Source: Helicobacter vulpis (GTDB lineage: Bacteria; Campylobacterota; Campylobacteria; Campylobacterales; Helicobacteraceae). Taken from it: a DNA stretch of 64,000 bases. A program made the position numbers and the translations under genes. The notes under the pieces are model-generated. The model was not told where the DNA came from and did no database searches. It saw nothing but the letters and a program-made list of their open reading frames with translations. Positions 1 through 7,242 of this stretch are shown here, one piece after another; position 1 is the first letter of the stretch; every line of letters begins with the position of its first letter. Location of the stretch: the NCBI RefSeq assembly GCF_003660395.1, contig NZ_QXQT01000003.1, positions 48,132-112,131 of the forward strand. Direction: 5' to 3'.

Positions 1-367
1 AGAGTCGATGCCCGCTTAGAGTTTGCTTGTGATCCACAAAGCTATAATTGGGGCGTACGCTATAGCTAGTTTCTTGGCATAATTGGCTCTCCCTAGCCAA
101 GCGGTTGATCTGGGCGAAAGCCTCTTTTAAGCTCTCCTCTTGAGAAGCACTCAGCTCAGGAGCGTTTAACAACGTGTTAGTGCTGCTAAAAAGCAAATGC
201 GCGTTATAGGTTTTAGGCGGCACTTGCTGGCTTTCTTGAAGTTCTAGGGCGACTTGGAGTGCCTGCCCTCTAAAATGCTTGCCCAGCACGAAACGTTCAA
301 ACGCCAACCCCCCTATAAAGACCCCCAAAGCCACCGCCACGCCCAGCACGAGTTTTACATACACCAT
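1..367 (-). CDS. SIMPL-like (DUF541) envelope protein, partial
   Basis: The gene begins at ATG 367 and runs off the window start, so only about 122 N-terminal residues are visible. Residues 4-22 form one hydrophobic segment (LVLGVAVALGVFIGGLAF), a signal anchor or uncleaved signal peptide, so the rest should be periplasmic. The stretch around residues 85-120 (NRLARESQLC, then SYSVRPNYSF and SGHRL) resembles the pattern of SIMPL/DUF541 proteins, where a small residue pattern precedes a 'Gy.a' strand. That match is from memory and is weak. It lies 21 bp downstream of the CetA-like receptor and is probably co-transcribed with it. Confidence 0.5.
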   Translation of the reverse strand, partial: MVYVKLVLGVAVALGVFIGGLAFERFVLGKHFRGQALQVALELQESQQVPPKTYNAHLLFSSTNTLLNAPELSASQEESLKEAFAQINRLARESQLCQETSYSVRPNYSFVDHKQTLSGHRL

Positions 368-388
368 ACTAAATCCTTTTACTTTCTC

Positions 389-1528
389 TTAAGGGACTTC
401 TGTGGCATCCAGTTTAGCCAAACGCTCCACCATCGCCCCGATTTCCTCCGTATTGTAGTGCCCCTTGATGTGATCTAGAATCTCTTGGATCAAGACCAAA
501 CTCTCTGATCCAACGGCCTTTTCTAACTCCAAATCACCCGTCCTATTGGTTATCACATTTCTATAAACATTCATTTTTAATACGATCCACTCAATGTGGC
601 GTTTGACATGCCCTAGGCCCGTCTCTAGCTCTTTGGAACTGTCCGAACTCTTGTGGCTATTGGCCACAAACATGCGTAAGACTTTTAAAAACTCTTCAAA
701 ATGCCCCTGAATCTCTGAACTCAAAGAACTCACTTCACCAAACTCCTTACCCAGTTTGACAATGTCCTCTTGAAAATGGCTAAAACTGGTTTTAATGCTG
801 CTGACTTCTTTGGTAACCTTCTCGGCAAGTTTGCGAATCTCATCGGCCACCACCGCAAAGCCCCGCCCATGCTCTCCACTGCGCGCCGCTTCAATGGCCG
901 CGTTTAAAGAGAGCAAATTGGTTTGATCGGCAATGTCGCTGATGACATTAGTTACTTGCATGACAAAATCCATTTTATTGCGCAAGTCATCCATGACTAC
1001 ATTGACATTATTACAATTGTCATTGAAGTGCAACAAATCCTTATGGATGGTTTCAATTTGATCTTGGGTGTTCAACGAGTCGTCCTCAATGGATTGCATG
1101 AGCTCTTTATTGTGCACACATTGCTTGACTCGCTCATCCAAATCAGCAAGCACATCTCTAATCCCCCTTGCGCCCCCGTCCATTTCGGCTAATTTGAAGA
1201 CAATTTCACTATTGTTAGCCACAATGATCCCCGCAACGCTCTCATCTACATGTTCAGCGTATTGCTTGAACACCCCCCGATAGCCTTCATGAAAAATATT
1301 GCGGTAATCCTTGCCCTCATGCGCGGCTTTCACGCATGCGTCCATCTCTCTAAAGACCGATTCAATTTGATCCAACAGGTCATTTAAGCCATGCGCAATG
1401 CCGGCATAAGGGCTTTTCTCATCAATTTCTGTAATGCGGTGTTCTAGATGCCCATCTCGCACGGCCCCCACGCACTCCGCAATTTTTTGCAGAGAGTCGT
1501 CCTTACTCTTTGTCAACCAATCTAACAT
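389..1528 (-). CDS. Methyl-accepting chemotaxis protein, CetA-like energy-taxis signalling subunit
   Basis: This 379-residue receptor has no membrane segment. Residues 15-90 look like HAMP or HAMP-like helices ([10 protein letters not shown], then [10 protein letters not shown]). The conserved signalling tip is clear at about residues 195-235 ([16 protein letters not shown], then [14 protein letters not shown]), the surface that binds CheW and CheA. A helix near residues 310-325 ([12 protein letters not shown]) resembles the first helix of the CZB zinc domain, but the later Cys/His ligands are not evident. The preceding gene, 9 bp upstream, is a separate PAS protein, so the pair looks like the Campylobacter CetA/CetB bipartite receptor in which CetB senses redox or FAD state and CetA relays it. 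Campylobacter CetA is membrane-bound; this protein seems soluble. The exact sensory role is inference. Confidence 0.75.
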   Translation of the reverse strand: MLDWLTKSKDDSLQKIAECVGAVRDGHLEHRITEIDEKSPYAGIAHGLNDLLDQIESVFREMDACVKAAHEGKDYRNIFHEGYRGVFKQYAEHVDESVAGIIVANNSEIVFKLAEMDGGARGIRDVLADLDERVKQCVHNKELMQSIEDDSLNTQDQIETIHKDLLHFNDNCNNVNVVMDDLRNKMDFVMQVTNVISDIADQTNLLSLNAAIEAARSGEHGRGFAVVADEIRKLAEKVTKEVSSIKTSFSHFQEDIVKLGKEFGEVSSLSSEIQGHFEEFLKVLRMFVANSHKSSDSSKELETGLGHVKRHIEWIVLKMNVYRNVITNRTGDLELEKAVGSESLVLIQEILDHIKGHYNTEEIGAMVERLAKLDATEVP

Positions 1529-1537
1529 GCATGATCC

Positions 1538-2029
1538 TTATAGTCTTTGTAGTTTATTGACCCAAGCGTCGTAAGTGTAGCCCTCTTCTTGGAGTGTCTC
1601 CTCTAGCAAGGTGGTACTGGCCTGTAACCCTCCGCGCTTTTCAGCCTCCAGTAGCTTCTGGTACAAAGAGCTCACGATGCTGATGGCCTTCCTATTGGGC
1701 GCGCGCCGCACGGAGTAATAGCCCACCACCATGCCCTTTGCGTCCACGGAAGCGGTTACATTGGCAAAGACCCAGTAAAAGTCCCCATCAAAGGTTTTAT
1801 TCTTGACATAGGCAAAGATCTCTTGCTTTTGCTTGATAGCCGACCACATCATTTTGAAGATCAACTTGGGCATGTCCGGGTGGCGCACCACGCTATGGGG
1901 TTTGTGTAGTAAATCCTTCTCGCCATTTCCTCCCACAATGTCAATAAAAGGCTTATTGGCATACGTGATGACACCCTTCGTGTTCGTTTTGGTTACCAAA
2001 AAGTAATTGCGATCCACAAACTTTTCCAC
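1538..2029 (-). CDS. PAS-domain energy-taxis sensor, CetB/Aer-like
   Basis: This 163-residue protein is essentially one PAS domain. It reads TKGVITYANKPF, then a loop with PHSVVRHPDMP, then an FWxF-like strand (GDFYWVFANVT) and VVGYYSVRR. That is the Aer/CetB type of PAS, which binds FAD in Aer. It starts at GTG 2029 after an AAAGGG-like ribosome site. It is followed after 9 bp by the methyl-accepting protein, which lacks a sensor of its own, so the two probably form a split aerotaxis or energy-taxis receptor. FAD binding is inferred from the family. Nothing upstream on this strand joins it to the lhgO gene, which ends about 70 bp away, so it may have its own promoter or be the distal part of the gab operon. 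Confidence 0.78.
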   Translation of the reverse strand: MEKFVDRNYFLVTKTNTKGVITYANKPFIDIVGGNGEKDLLHKPHSVVRHPDMPKLIFKMMWSAIKQKQEIFAYVKNKTFDGDFYWVFANVTASVDAKGMVVGYYSVRRAPNRKAISIVSSLYQKLLEAEKRGGLQASTTLLEETLQEEGYTYDAWVNKLQRL

Positions 2030-2098
2030 CAGAACCCTTTCAAACTAAGATCATAGCATTCTAGCGCATTTTGATAAAATGTACCAAAGACATGCGCC

Positions 2099-3301
2099 TC
2101 ATTGTAAGATTTTCTCTAATTGTTGCAAAATGTGCCCCCCTATGGGCAGGGCCGAAGTGGCCGCCGGGCTGGGCGCGTTACACACATTGACACTTCTAGG
2201 CGTGTTAGAAAAGAGAAAATCTTCTATGAGTTCCCCACCTGCGCTCACCGCTTGGGCGCGCACCCCAGCGGGGTGGGGGGTTAAGTCCTCTAAACACAGG
2301 CTAGGGCAATACTTTTGCACCAAAGCCAAATAACTTTTTTTACAAAAGGAATGTTTGAATTCAGCCAACCCGGGCTTAAAATACTTGGCGATGACTTTGC
2401 GCACACCCTTATGGGTGATCATCTCCTTAATGTCTTTCAAACTCACATCGCTTTTTAAATAGCCCTCGCGTTTGAGCGCTAACACCGCGTTGGGCCCCAC
2501 GGTAACACTTCCATCGATCATGCGCGTCAGATGTACCCCCAAAAAAGGCATGCTGGGGTCAGGGATGGGGTAAATAAGATGCTTGACGATGTGGTTGTGT
2601 CGGCTGGCGAGTTTGAAATATTCCCCTCTAAAGGGACAGATCGTAAAATCCGGGGTGATCCCTAGCATTTTGACTAGCCTGTCTGCGTGCAAACCCGCGC
2701 AGGTGATGAGATAATTGCTTTCAAACACCCCGCTAGTGGTGTCGATCTTCACCCCTCTAGCGTGTTCGCTCAAACCGACCACTTGGGCGTTGTACACCAC
2801 TTCCCCCCCCTGCTGTTTAAAGCGCGCGCCCATCGCTTGGGTTATTGCAGGGTAACTCACAATGGCGCTAGTGGGGAAAAAGAGCCCCCCCAAACCCACG
2901 ATGTTTTTTTCCATCTCTCTGAGTTCCTGCGCATCTAAACGGGTGCGCTCAAGGCCATTTTCCTTTGTGCGCTCTAAAAGCACCTCCATGCGCTCTAGCT
3001 CCAATGCATCGCTTGCGACCAATAATTTCCCGCACTCCTCATAGGCGATCCCATTCTCTGCACAAAAAGCCTTAGTGGCCTTATTGCCTTCATAGCAAAA
3101 TTGCGCCTTAAGAGTACCCGGGGTGTAATACACTCCAGCGTGAATTACCCCGCTATTGCGCCCGGTTTGGTGCAGGGCACTCCCATGTTCTTTTTCTAAT
3201 AAGATCACTTTGAAGTCGGGATATTTTTGCAACAATTGCATCGCGACCGAATGCCCCAAAATCCCCCCCCCTACGACAATACAATCGTAAATGCGCGCCA
3301 T
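2099..3301 (-). CDS. lhgO: L-2-hydroxyglutarate oxidase/dehydrogenase LhgO
   Basis: This FAD-dependent DAO-fold enzyme of 400 residues oxidises L-2-hydroxyglutarate to 2-oxoglutarate and passes electrons to the quinone pool. The N-terminus carries the dinucleotide motif (VVGGGILGHSVA). GRNSGVIHAGVYY near residue 48 and the C-terminal FRGEYF and PAGVRAQ segments are typical of LhgO (YgaF). Its ATG overlaps the csiD stop in TAATG, so translation is coupled to the enzyme that makes its substrate. The coding strand contains a run of nine G at 3263-3271 inside the glycine-rich motif, eight G at 2803-2810 and seven G at 2885-2891. All are in frame here, but a slip at the first would abolish the protein from about residue 12. 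Confidence 0.93.
   Translation of the reverse strand: MARIYDCIVVGGGILGHSVAMQLLQKYPDFKVILLEKEHGSALHQTGRNSGVIHAGVYYTPGTLKAQFCYEGNKATKAFCAENGIAYEECGKLLVASDALELERMEVLLERTKENGLERTRLDAQELREMEKNIVGLGGLFFPTSAIVSYPAITQAMGARFKQQGGEVVYNAQVVGLSEHARGVKIDTTSGVFESNYLITCAGLHADRLVKMLGITPDFTICPFRGEYFKLASRHNHIVKHLIYPIPDPSMPFLGVHLTRMIDGSVTVGPNAVLALKREGYLKSDVSLKDIKEMITHKGVRKVIAKYFKPGLAEFKHSFCKKSYLALVQKYCPSLCLEDLTPHPAGVRAQAVSAGGELIEDFLFSNTPRSVNVCNAPSPAATSALPIGGHILQQLEKILQ
3263..3271 (-). repeat. G9 homopolymer in the FAD motif of lhgO
   Basis: Nine consecutive C on the plus strand, nine G in the coding strand, encode the three glycines of the dinucleotide-binding motif about ten codons after the start. The frame is open at this length. 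A gain or loss of one base would terminate translation early. Glycines can be encoded without a pure G run, so an uninterrupted tract is worth noting. A second tract of eight lies at 2803-2810 in the same gene. Confidence 0.85.
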
Positions 3302-4260
3302 TAGAAGTTTTTGAAGTCTTTGTAACGGCTGAAAGGGTTGGTGCTAAAAGAAAAATAGCCCCTCTGGCGCATCAATTCACGGCGCAAACCCTTATGGGGT
3401 TGGAATTTATCCCGCCCATGCAACCAAAAGAGATTGTTGATCAGCAAGAACTGCCCCACAGGTACTGGGAAGGACAATTTGGCCTTCGAATTCTCCAAAG
3501 AATCGCCCAAATCGGCCAAGTACACGCCTTCTTCATAATCCTTAGGTTGGGCGAATTGGTCAATGTAGAGCATGACGGGTTTGGCGTGGCTGTCCGCTTC
3601 AAAAACGGGGTGGTAGACATCGGTAGTAACATTCTTGCTAGGGGGGGCTGACCAGCGCATCACCCTTTTGGCCATGTGGTGGTTGTAAAACTTGTCTAAC
3701 TCCTCCCAATCGTCCAAATGCAAGAGCTGTGAATCGCCCCCTTCCATGTTCTGTTCATCGATCTTATACATCAGCACATAGTCGGTAACTTCGTTGACGA
3801 AAGTGCCATCGTTATGCAACTCTAGGGGTTTGTCTGGTTTTCTTAGGTAGCTGTCTGAATTGTCTGTATTGAGCACAGCCCAGCGCGCATAAAACTGCCC
3901 GGTCATCAGATCGAAATTAGAACGCCCAATCAGATGTACAAAGGCGGTGGCGATTTTCACCATCTCATCGCCCTGCTCGGCGCGATCGATTCCTTGTGGG
4001 TTGACTAATAAAGCCCCTGTTTGGCGATCTCCTAACGCGTTTTCTAAAAAGGGTTTGAGTTGGTGATCGCAGAGCGTGTCTAACATTTGTGCCACCCTAA
4101 AGCGCAGAAAAGACTTGTATTCCAACGCCTGCACGGGATAAATGGCGACAGATTTAAGGAAAGCTTCAATGGTGTCTTGAGACAAAGTTACTTGTAAAAG
4201 CCGTTGGGAATAAGCGGTGGGTTTTACGCTAAACGCGTCTGTTTGAATGGAATAGGCCAT
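3301..4260 (-). CDS. csiD: Glutarate 2-hydroxylase CsiD/GlaH
   Basis: This 319-residue Fe(II)/2-oxoglutarate oxygenase hydroxylates glutarate to L-2-hydroxyglutarate with release of succinate and CO2. The facial triad can be read as H149 and D151 (ELHNDGTF) and H281 (FWLHGRDKF), with a downstream Arg-rich strand (RRELMRQR) for 2-oxoglutarate. Length is close to the E. coli protein. The start at ATG 4260 is preceded by AAGGAGA at good spacing. It directly precedes lhgO with a one-base stop/start overlap. With gabT and gabD upstream it reproduces the E. coli csiD-lhgO-gabDT gene set in a different order. The enzyme needs O2, which is notable in a microaerophile. Confidence 0.93.
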   Translation of the reverse strand: MAYSIQTDAFSVKPTAYSQRLLQVTLSQDTIEAFLKSVAIYPVQALEYKSFLRFRVAQMLDTLCDHQLKPFLENALGDRQTGALLVNPQGIDRAEQGDEMVKIATAFVHLIGRSNFDLMTGQFYARWAVLNTDNSDSYLRKPDKPLELHNDGTFVNEVTDYVLMYKIDEQNMEGGDSQLLHLDDWEELDKFYNHHMAKRVMRWSAPPSKNVTTDVYHPVFEADSHAKPVMLYIDQFAQPKDYEEGVYLADLGDSLENSKAKLSFPVPVGQFLLINNLFWLHGRDKFQPHKGLRRELMRQRGYFSFSTNPFSRYKDFKNF

Positions 4261-4489
4261 CTGTTCTCCTTATGTTAGATTTAAAAGCCCAAGACACGCG
4301 CCAGTGTTCTAAAATCAAGCCGGCTAGCTAGCAAATCGCGGCGCGCGGGGCTTCCCATTAGCCAGCCTGTGGGGATTGTAGCACAAACACCACCAGCGTG
4401 TTTCTCTTGGTTGCCTCTAGGGCGTTTCAAGCTCGAAACTGGGAATAAACTTAACACCAAAGCCCAAACTTGAGACACGCGCGCACCGC
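4261..4489. other. 229-bp gap inside the gab/csiD operon
   Basis: Between the gabD stop and the csiD start lies the only long gap in this operon. A 70-codon frame (4281-4493, minus) overlaps the gabD stop. Its composition is Arg/Pro/Ala-rich, with no recognisable domain. It may be the remnant of a deleted gene, since E. coli has additional genes at this locus, or simply an untranslated spacer. A good ribosome site for csiD sits at its downstream end. No hairpin with a T run is obvious, so the operon may be read through. Confidence 0.4.
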
Positions 4490-5920
4490 TCATTCCTTGA
4501 GATTGACACCCATGTATTTGATCTCTAAATAGTCCTCCAAGCCATACTTAGACCCTTCCCGGCCTAGCCCGCTCTGCTTGACCCCTCCAAAGGGCGCGGT
4601 TTCAGTGGACACATGTCCGGAATTCACCCCCACCATGCCGTATTCCAAGGCCTCACCCACTCTAAAGACACGCGCCAGATTTTTGGTGTAAAAATAGGCC
4701 GCTAGGCCATATTGCGTGTCATTAGCCTTAGCCACGACTTCCTCCTCGCTCTCAAAGCTAAATAGGGGGGCTAGGGGACCAAAAGTCTCCTCTTTAGCCA
4801 CCAACATATTTTGATCCACCCCGGTTAAGATGGTGGGTTCAAAAAAGCTCGCGCCCAACGCGCTGGGCTTGCCCCCGCTAAGAATCTGCGCGCCCTTGGA
4901 GGTGGCATCGCTGATATGCTCTTGTACTTTCTGTACGGCTTTGGAGTCGATTAGGGGGCCTTGCGTGGTGTGCTCCTCTAAGCCATTGCCCAGCTTCAAA
5001 CCCTCCACTTTGGTCTTGAGTATGCGGCTTAATGGCTCATACACACTCTTTTGCACATAAATGCGGTTGGCGCACACGCAGGTTTGCCCGCTATTTCTAA
5101 ACTTAGAAAGCAAAATCCCTTCTGCGGCGTGTTCTAAATTAGCGTCCTCAAAGACAATAAAGGGCGCGTTGCCTCCCAACTCTAAAGAGAGTTTTTTGAT
5201 GCTTGGCGCGCTCTGCGCCATCAAGATCCGCCCCACCTCTGTAGACCCGGTGAAACTGATTTTACGCACCGCCTCACTTTCACACAGCACTTTAGAAATG
5301 AGGCTAGCTTTCCCACTCACCACGCTAAACACCTCCTCAGGCACGCCTGCCTTGTGGCCTAATAACATCAAAGCGTAGGCACTTAAAGGGGTTTGCGTGG
5401 CCGGCTTGGCGATCATAGAACACCCACAGGCCAAAGCCGGCGCAACCTTGCGCGCGATCATCCCGCTAGGAAAGTTCCAAGGGGTGATCGCCCCGCAGAC
5501 CCCGATGGGCTGTTTGAGTACTAAAATCTTTTGTTGATCCACCACACTGGGCAGAATATCCCCCTCCACGCGCCGCGCCTCCTCAGCAAACCAGCGCAGG
5601 TAATTAGCCCCATAAACAATTTCTGAACGGGCTTCTTTGAGGGGTTTACCCATCTCTTGAGTCAGAATACGCGCCAAGTCCTCTAGATTTTCTAGCAATA
5701 ACTCCCGCCACTTGAGCAAAATATTGGCGCGCTCTAGGGCTAGCTTGCTTGCCCACGCTTTTTGGGCGCGCTGTGATTTGGCGATAATTTGCTCTAATTC
5801 TTCCTGCCCCACATCTTTAACATAGGCGATCTCTTGCAATGTGGCCGGATTGACCACTGCTATAAAGCCCTCCTTGGGGCTTTGACTGACAAAGGGATGT
5901 TTTAACAATTGGAAATTCAT
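4490..5920 (-). CDS. gabD: Succinate/glutarate semialdehyde dehydrogenase GabD
   Basis: This 476-residue NAD(P)-dependent aldehyde dehydrogenase oxidises succinate semialdehyde to succinate and, in the family, also glutarate semialdehyde to glutarate. The coenzyme motif FTGSTEVGR, the catalytic Glu in LELGGNAPFIV and the catalytic Cys in GQTCVCANR are all present. PWNFPSGMIARKVAPALA matches the conserved N-terminal domain segment. It starts at ATG 5920, overlapping the gabT stop in ATGA, so the two are coupled. Downstream csiD and lhgO suggest that glutarate semialdehyde is a real substrate here; that part is inference from context. Confidence 0.93.
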   Translation of the reverse strand: MNFQLLKHPFVSQSPKEGFIAVVNPATLQEIAYVKDVGQEELEQIIAKSQRAQKAWASKLALERANILLKWRELLLENLEDLARILTQEMGKPLKEARSEIVYGANYLRWFAEEARRVEGDILPSVVDQQKILVLKQPIGVCGAITPWNFPSGMIARKVAPALACGCSMIAKPATQTPLSAYALMLLGHKAGVPEEVFSVVSGKASLISKVLCESEAVRKISFTGSTEVGRILMAQSAPSIKKLSLELGGNAPFIVFEDANLEHAAEGILLSKFRNSGQTCVCANRIYVQKSVYEPLSRILKTKVEGLKLGNGLEEHTTQGPLIDSKAVQKVQEHISDATSKGAQILSGGKPSALGASFFEPTILTGVDQNMLVAKEETFGPLAPLFSFESEEEVVAKANDTQYGLAAYFYTKNLARVFRVGEALEYGMVGVNSGHVSTETAPFGGVKQSGLGREGSKYGLEDYLEIKYMGVNLKE

Positions 5921-7185
5921 GCTACGACCTTTCTAATGGATTGAGAGATGATATTTAAAGCGCGATCAAATTGATCTTGGGGGATGGTTAAGGGATAGAG
6001 AAAACGAATCACATTCCCATAAGCCCCACATGTCAAAAGCAGTAGGCCTTGATCCATCGCCTCTTTTTGCACAGCCTTAGCCAAAGGCGCGCTGGGTTGG
6101 TTGTCTTTGAAAAACTCTACTGCCACCATAGAGCCCAAAGCGCGTACTTGGGCGATCTCTTGGATACCCTCTTTTTCTTTGAGTGCTTGCAGGGTGCTTT
6201 GGAGTTGCGCGCCTAATTGTTGCGCCCTCTCATTGAGCTTTTCCTCTTTGATGATAGCCAATACCTCTAGGGCTGCAATAGTGGCCAAAGGATTGCCCGC
6301 ATAAGTACCTCCTAGCCCCCCTGGGCTGGGCGCGTCCATGATCTGCGCCTTGCCCACAATTCCAGAGATAGGAAACCCTCCGCCTAAACTCTTAGCCATG
6401 CAAATGAGGTCTACCTCCGTGTTGAAGTGTTCCATCGCGAAAGTCTTGCCCGTGCGTGCAAAGCCCGTTTGTACCTCATCAGCGATCAGTACGATTCCAT
6501 GCGTGTTACAAAAGGCGCGCAACCCCTCCACAAATTCAAGGGGTGCCGGGTTAAACCCCCCCTCACCCTGCACGGGTTCAAAGATCAGCGCGGCCACATC
6601 CAAAGGGGAGATAGACGTTTTACAGATGTGCTCCAAGCTCTCCAGCGCATCCTTGGTACTAATTCCATGCAAGGGGTTAGGATAATAGGCATGATAAACC
6701 CCTGGATGGCCCACGCCTAGCTCTGCCTTATAGGGTACTACCTTACCTGTCATGCTCAGTGCCATAGAAGTACGCCCATGGAAAGACCCCCCAAAGGCGA
6801 TCACCCCATAGCGTTTTGTGTGTACCTTGGCGATTTTGATGGCGTTCTCTGTAGCCTCCCCCCCTGTGGTGAAAAAACATGCCTTCTTAACCCCGCTAAT
6901 GGGAGCTAGATCGTTGATCTTCTCAGCCAGTTCTATATAGCTTTCATAGGGGCTCACTTGGTAGGCGGTGTGGGTGAACTTCTCTAATTGCGCCTTAACC
7001 GCCTCGATCACGCGCGGGTGTCTATGCCCCACATTTAGCACCGCAATACCGGCCGCAAAGTCTATAAAAGTACGCCCATCCGTGCTTTTAAGCGTAGCGT
7101 TTTGCGCTTCTTGTACAAACCAATCGCACACAATGCCAATGCCCCTAGGGGTGGCTGCCACCCTACGGCTGCATAAATCGCCCAT
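5917..7185 (-). CDS. gabT: 4-aminobutyrate / 5-aminovalerate aminotransferase GabT
   Basis: This class III PLP aminotransferase has about 422 residues. It moves the amino group of GABA, or of 5-aminovalerate, to 2-oxoglutarate. Visible motifs are the cofactor loop TTGGEATENAIK, the Asp in LIADEVQTGFARTG and the Schiff-base lysine in MAKSLGGGFP. The open frame begins at 7200, but AAAGGA is best spaced for the ATG at 7185 (MGDLCSRR), which also fits the length of E. coli GabT; starts at 7200 and 7191 remain possible. It is the first gene of gabT-gabD-csiD-lhgO. A TATACAAT box lies in the 42-bp gap upstream, with no clear -35. Confidence 0.9.
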   Translation of the reverse strand: MGDLCSRRVAATPRGIGIVCDWFVQEAQNATLKSTDGRTFIDFAAGIAVLNVGHRHPRVIEAVKAQLEKFTHTAYQVSPYESYIELAEKINDLAPISGVKKACFFTTGGEATENAIKIAKVHTKRYGVIAFGGSFHGRTSMALSMTGKVVPYKAELGVGHPGVYHAYYPNPLHGISTKDALESLEHICKTSISPLDVAALIFEPVQGEGGFNPAPLEFVEGLRAFCNTHGIVLIADEVQTGFARTGKTFAMEHFNTEVDLICMAKSLGGGFPISGIVGKAQIMDAPSPGGLGGTYAGNPLATIAALEVLAIIKEEKLNERAQQLGAQLQSTLQALKEKEGIQEIAQVRALGSMVAVEFFKDNQPSAPLAKAVQKEAMDQGLLLLTCGAYGNVIRFLYPLTIPQDQFDRALNIISQSIRKVVA

Positions 7186-7242
7186 ATCCATCCTTTGCAT
7201 GAAATCATAACACCATTGTATAAAAATTAATCTAACTAGATG

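Noticed and set aside
4281..4493. 70-codon frame between gabD and csiD as a gene
   Set aside because: No ribosome site, odd Arg/Pro composition, no family recognised; listed only as spacer content.
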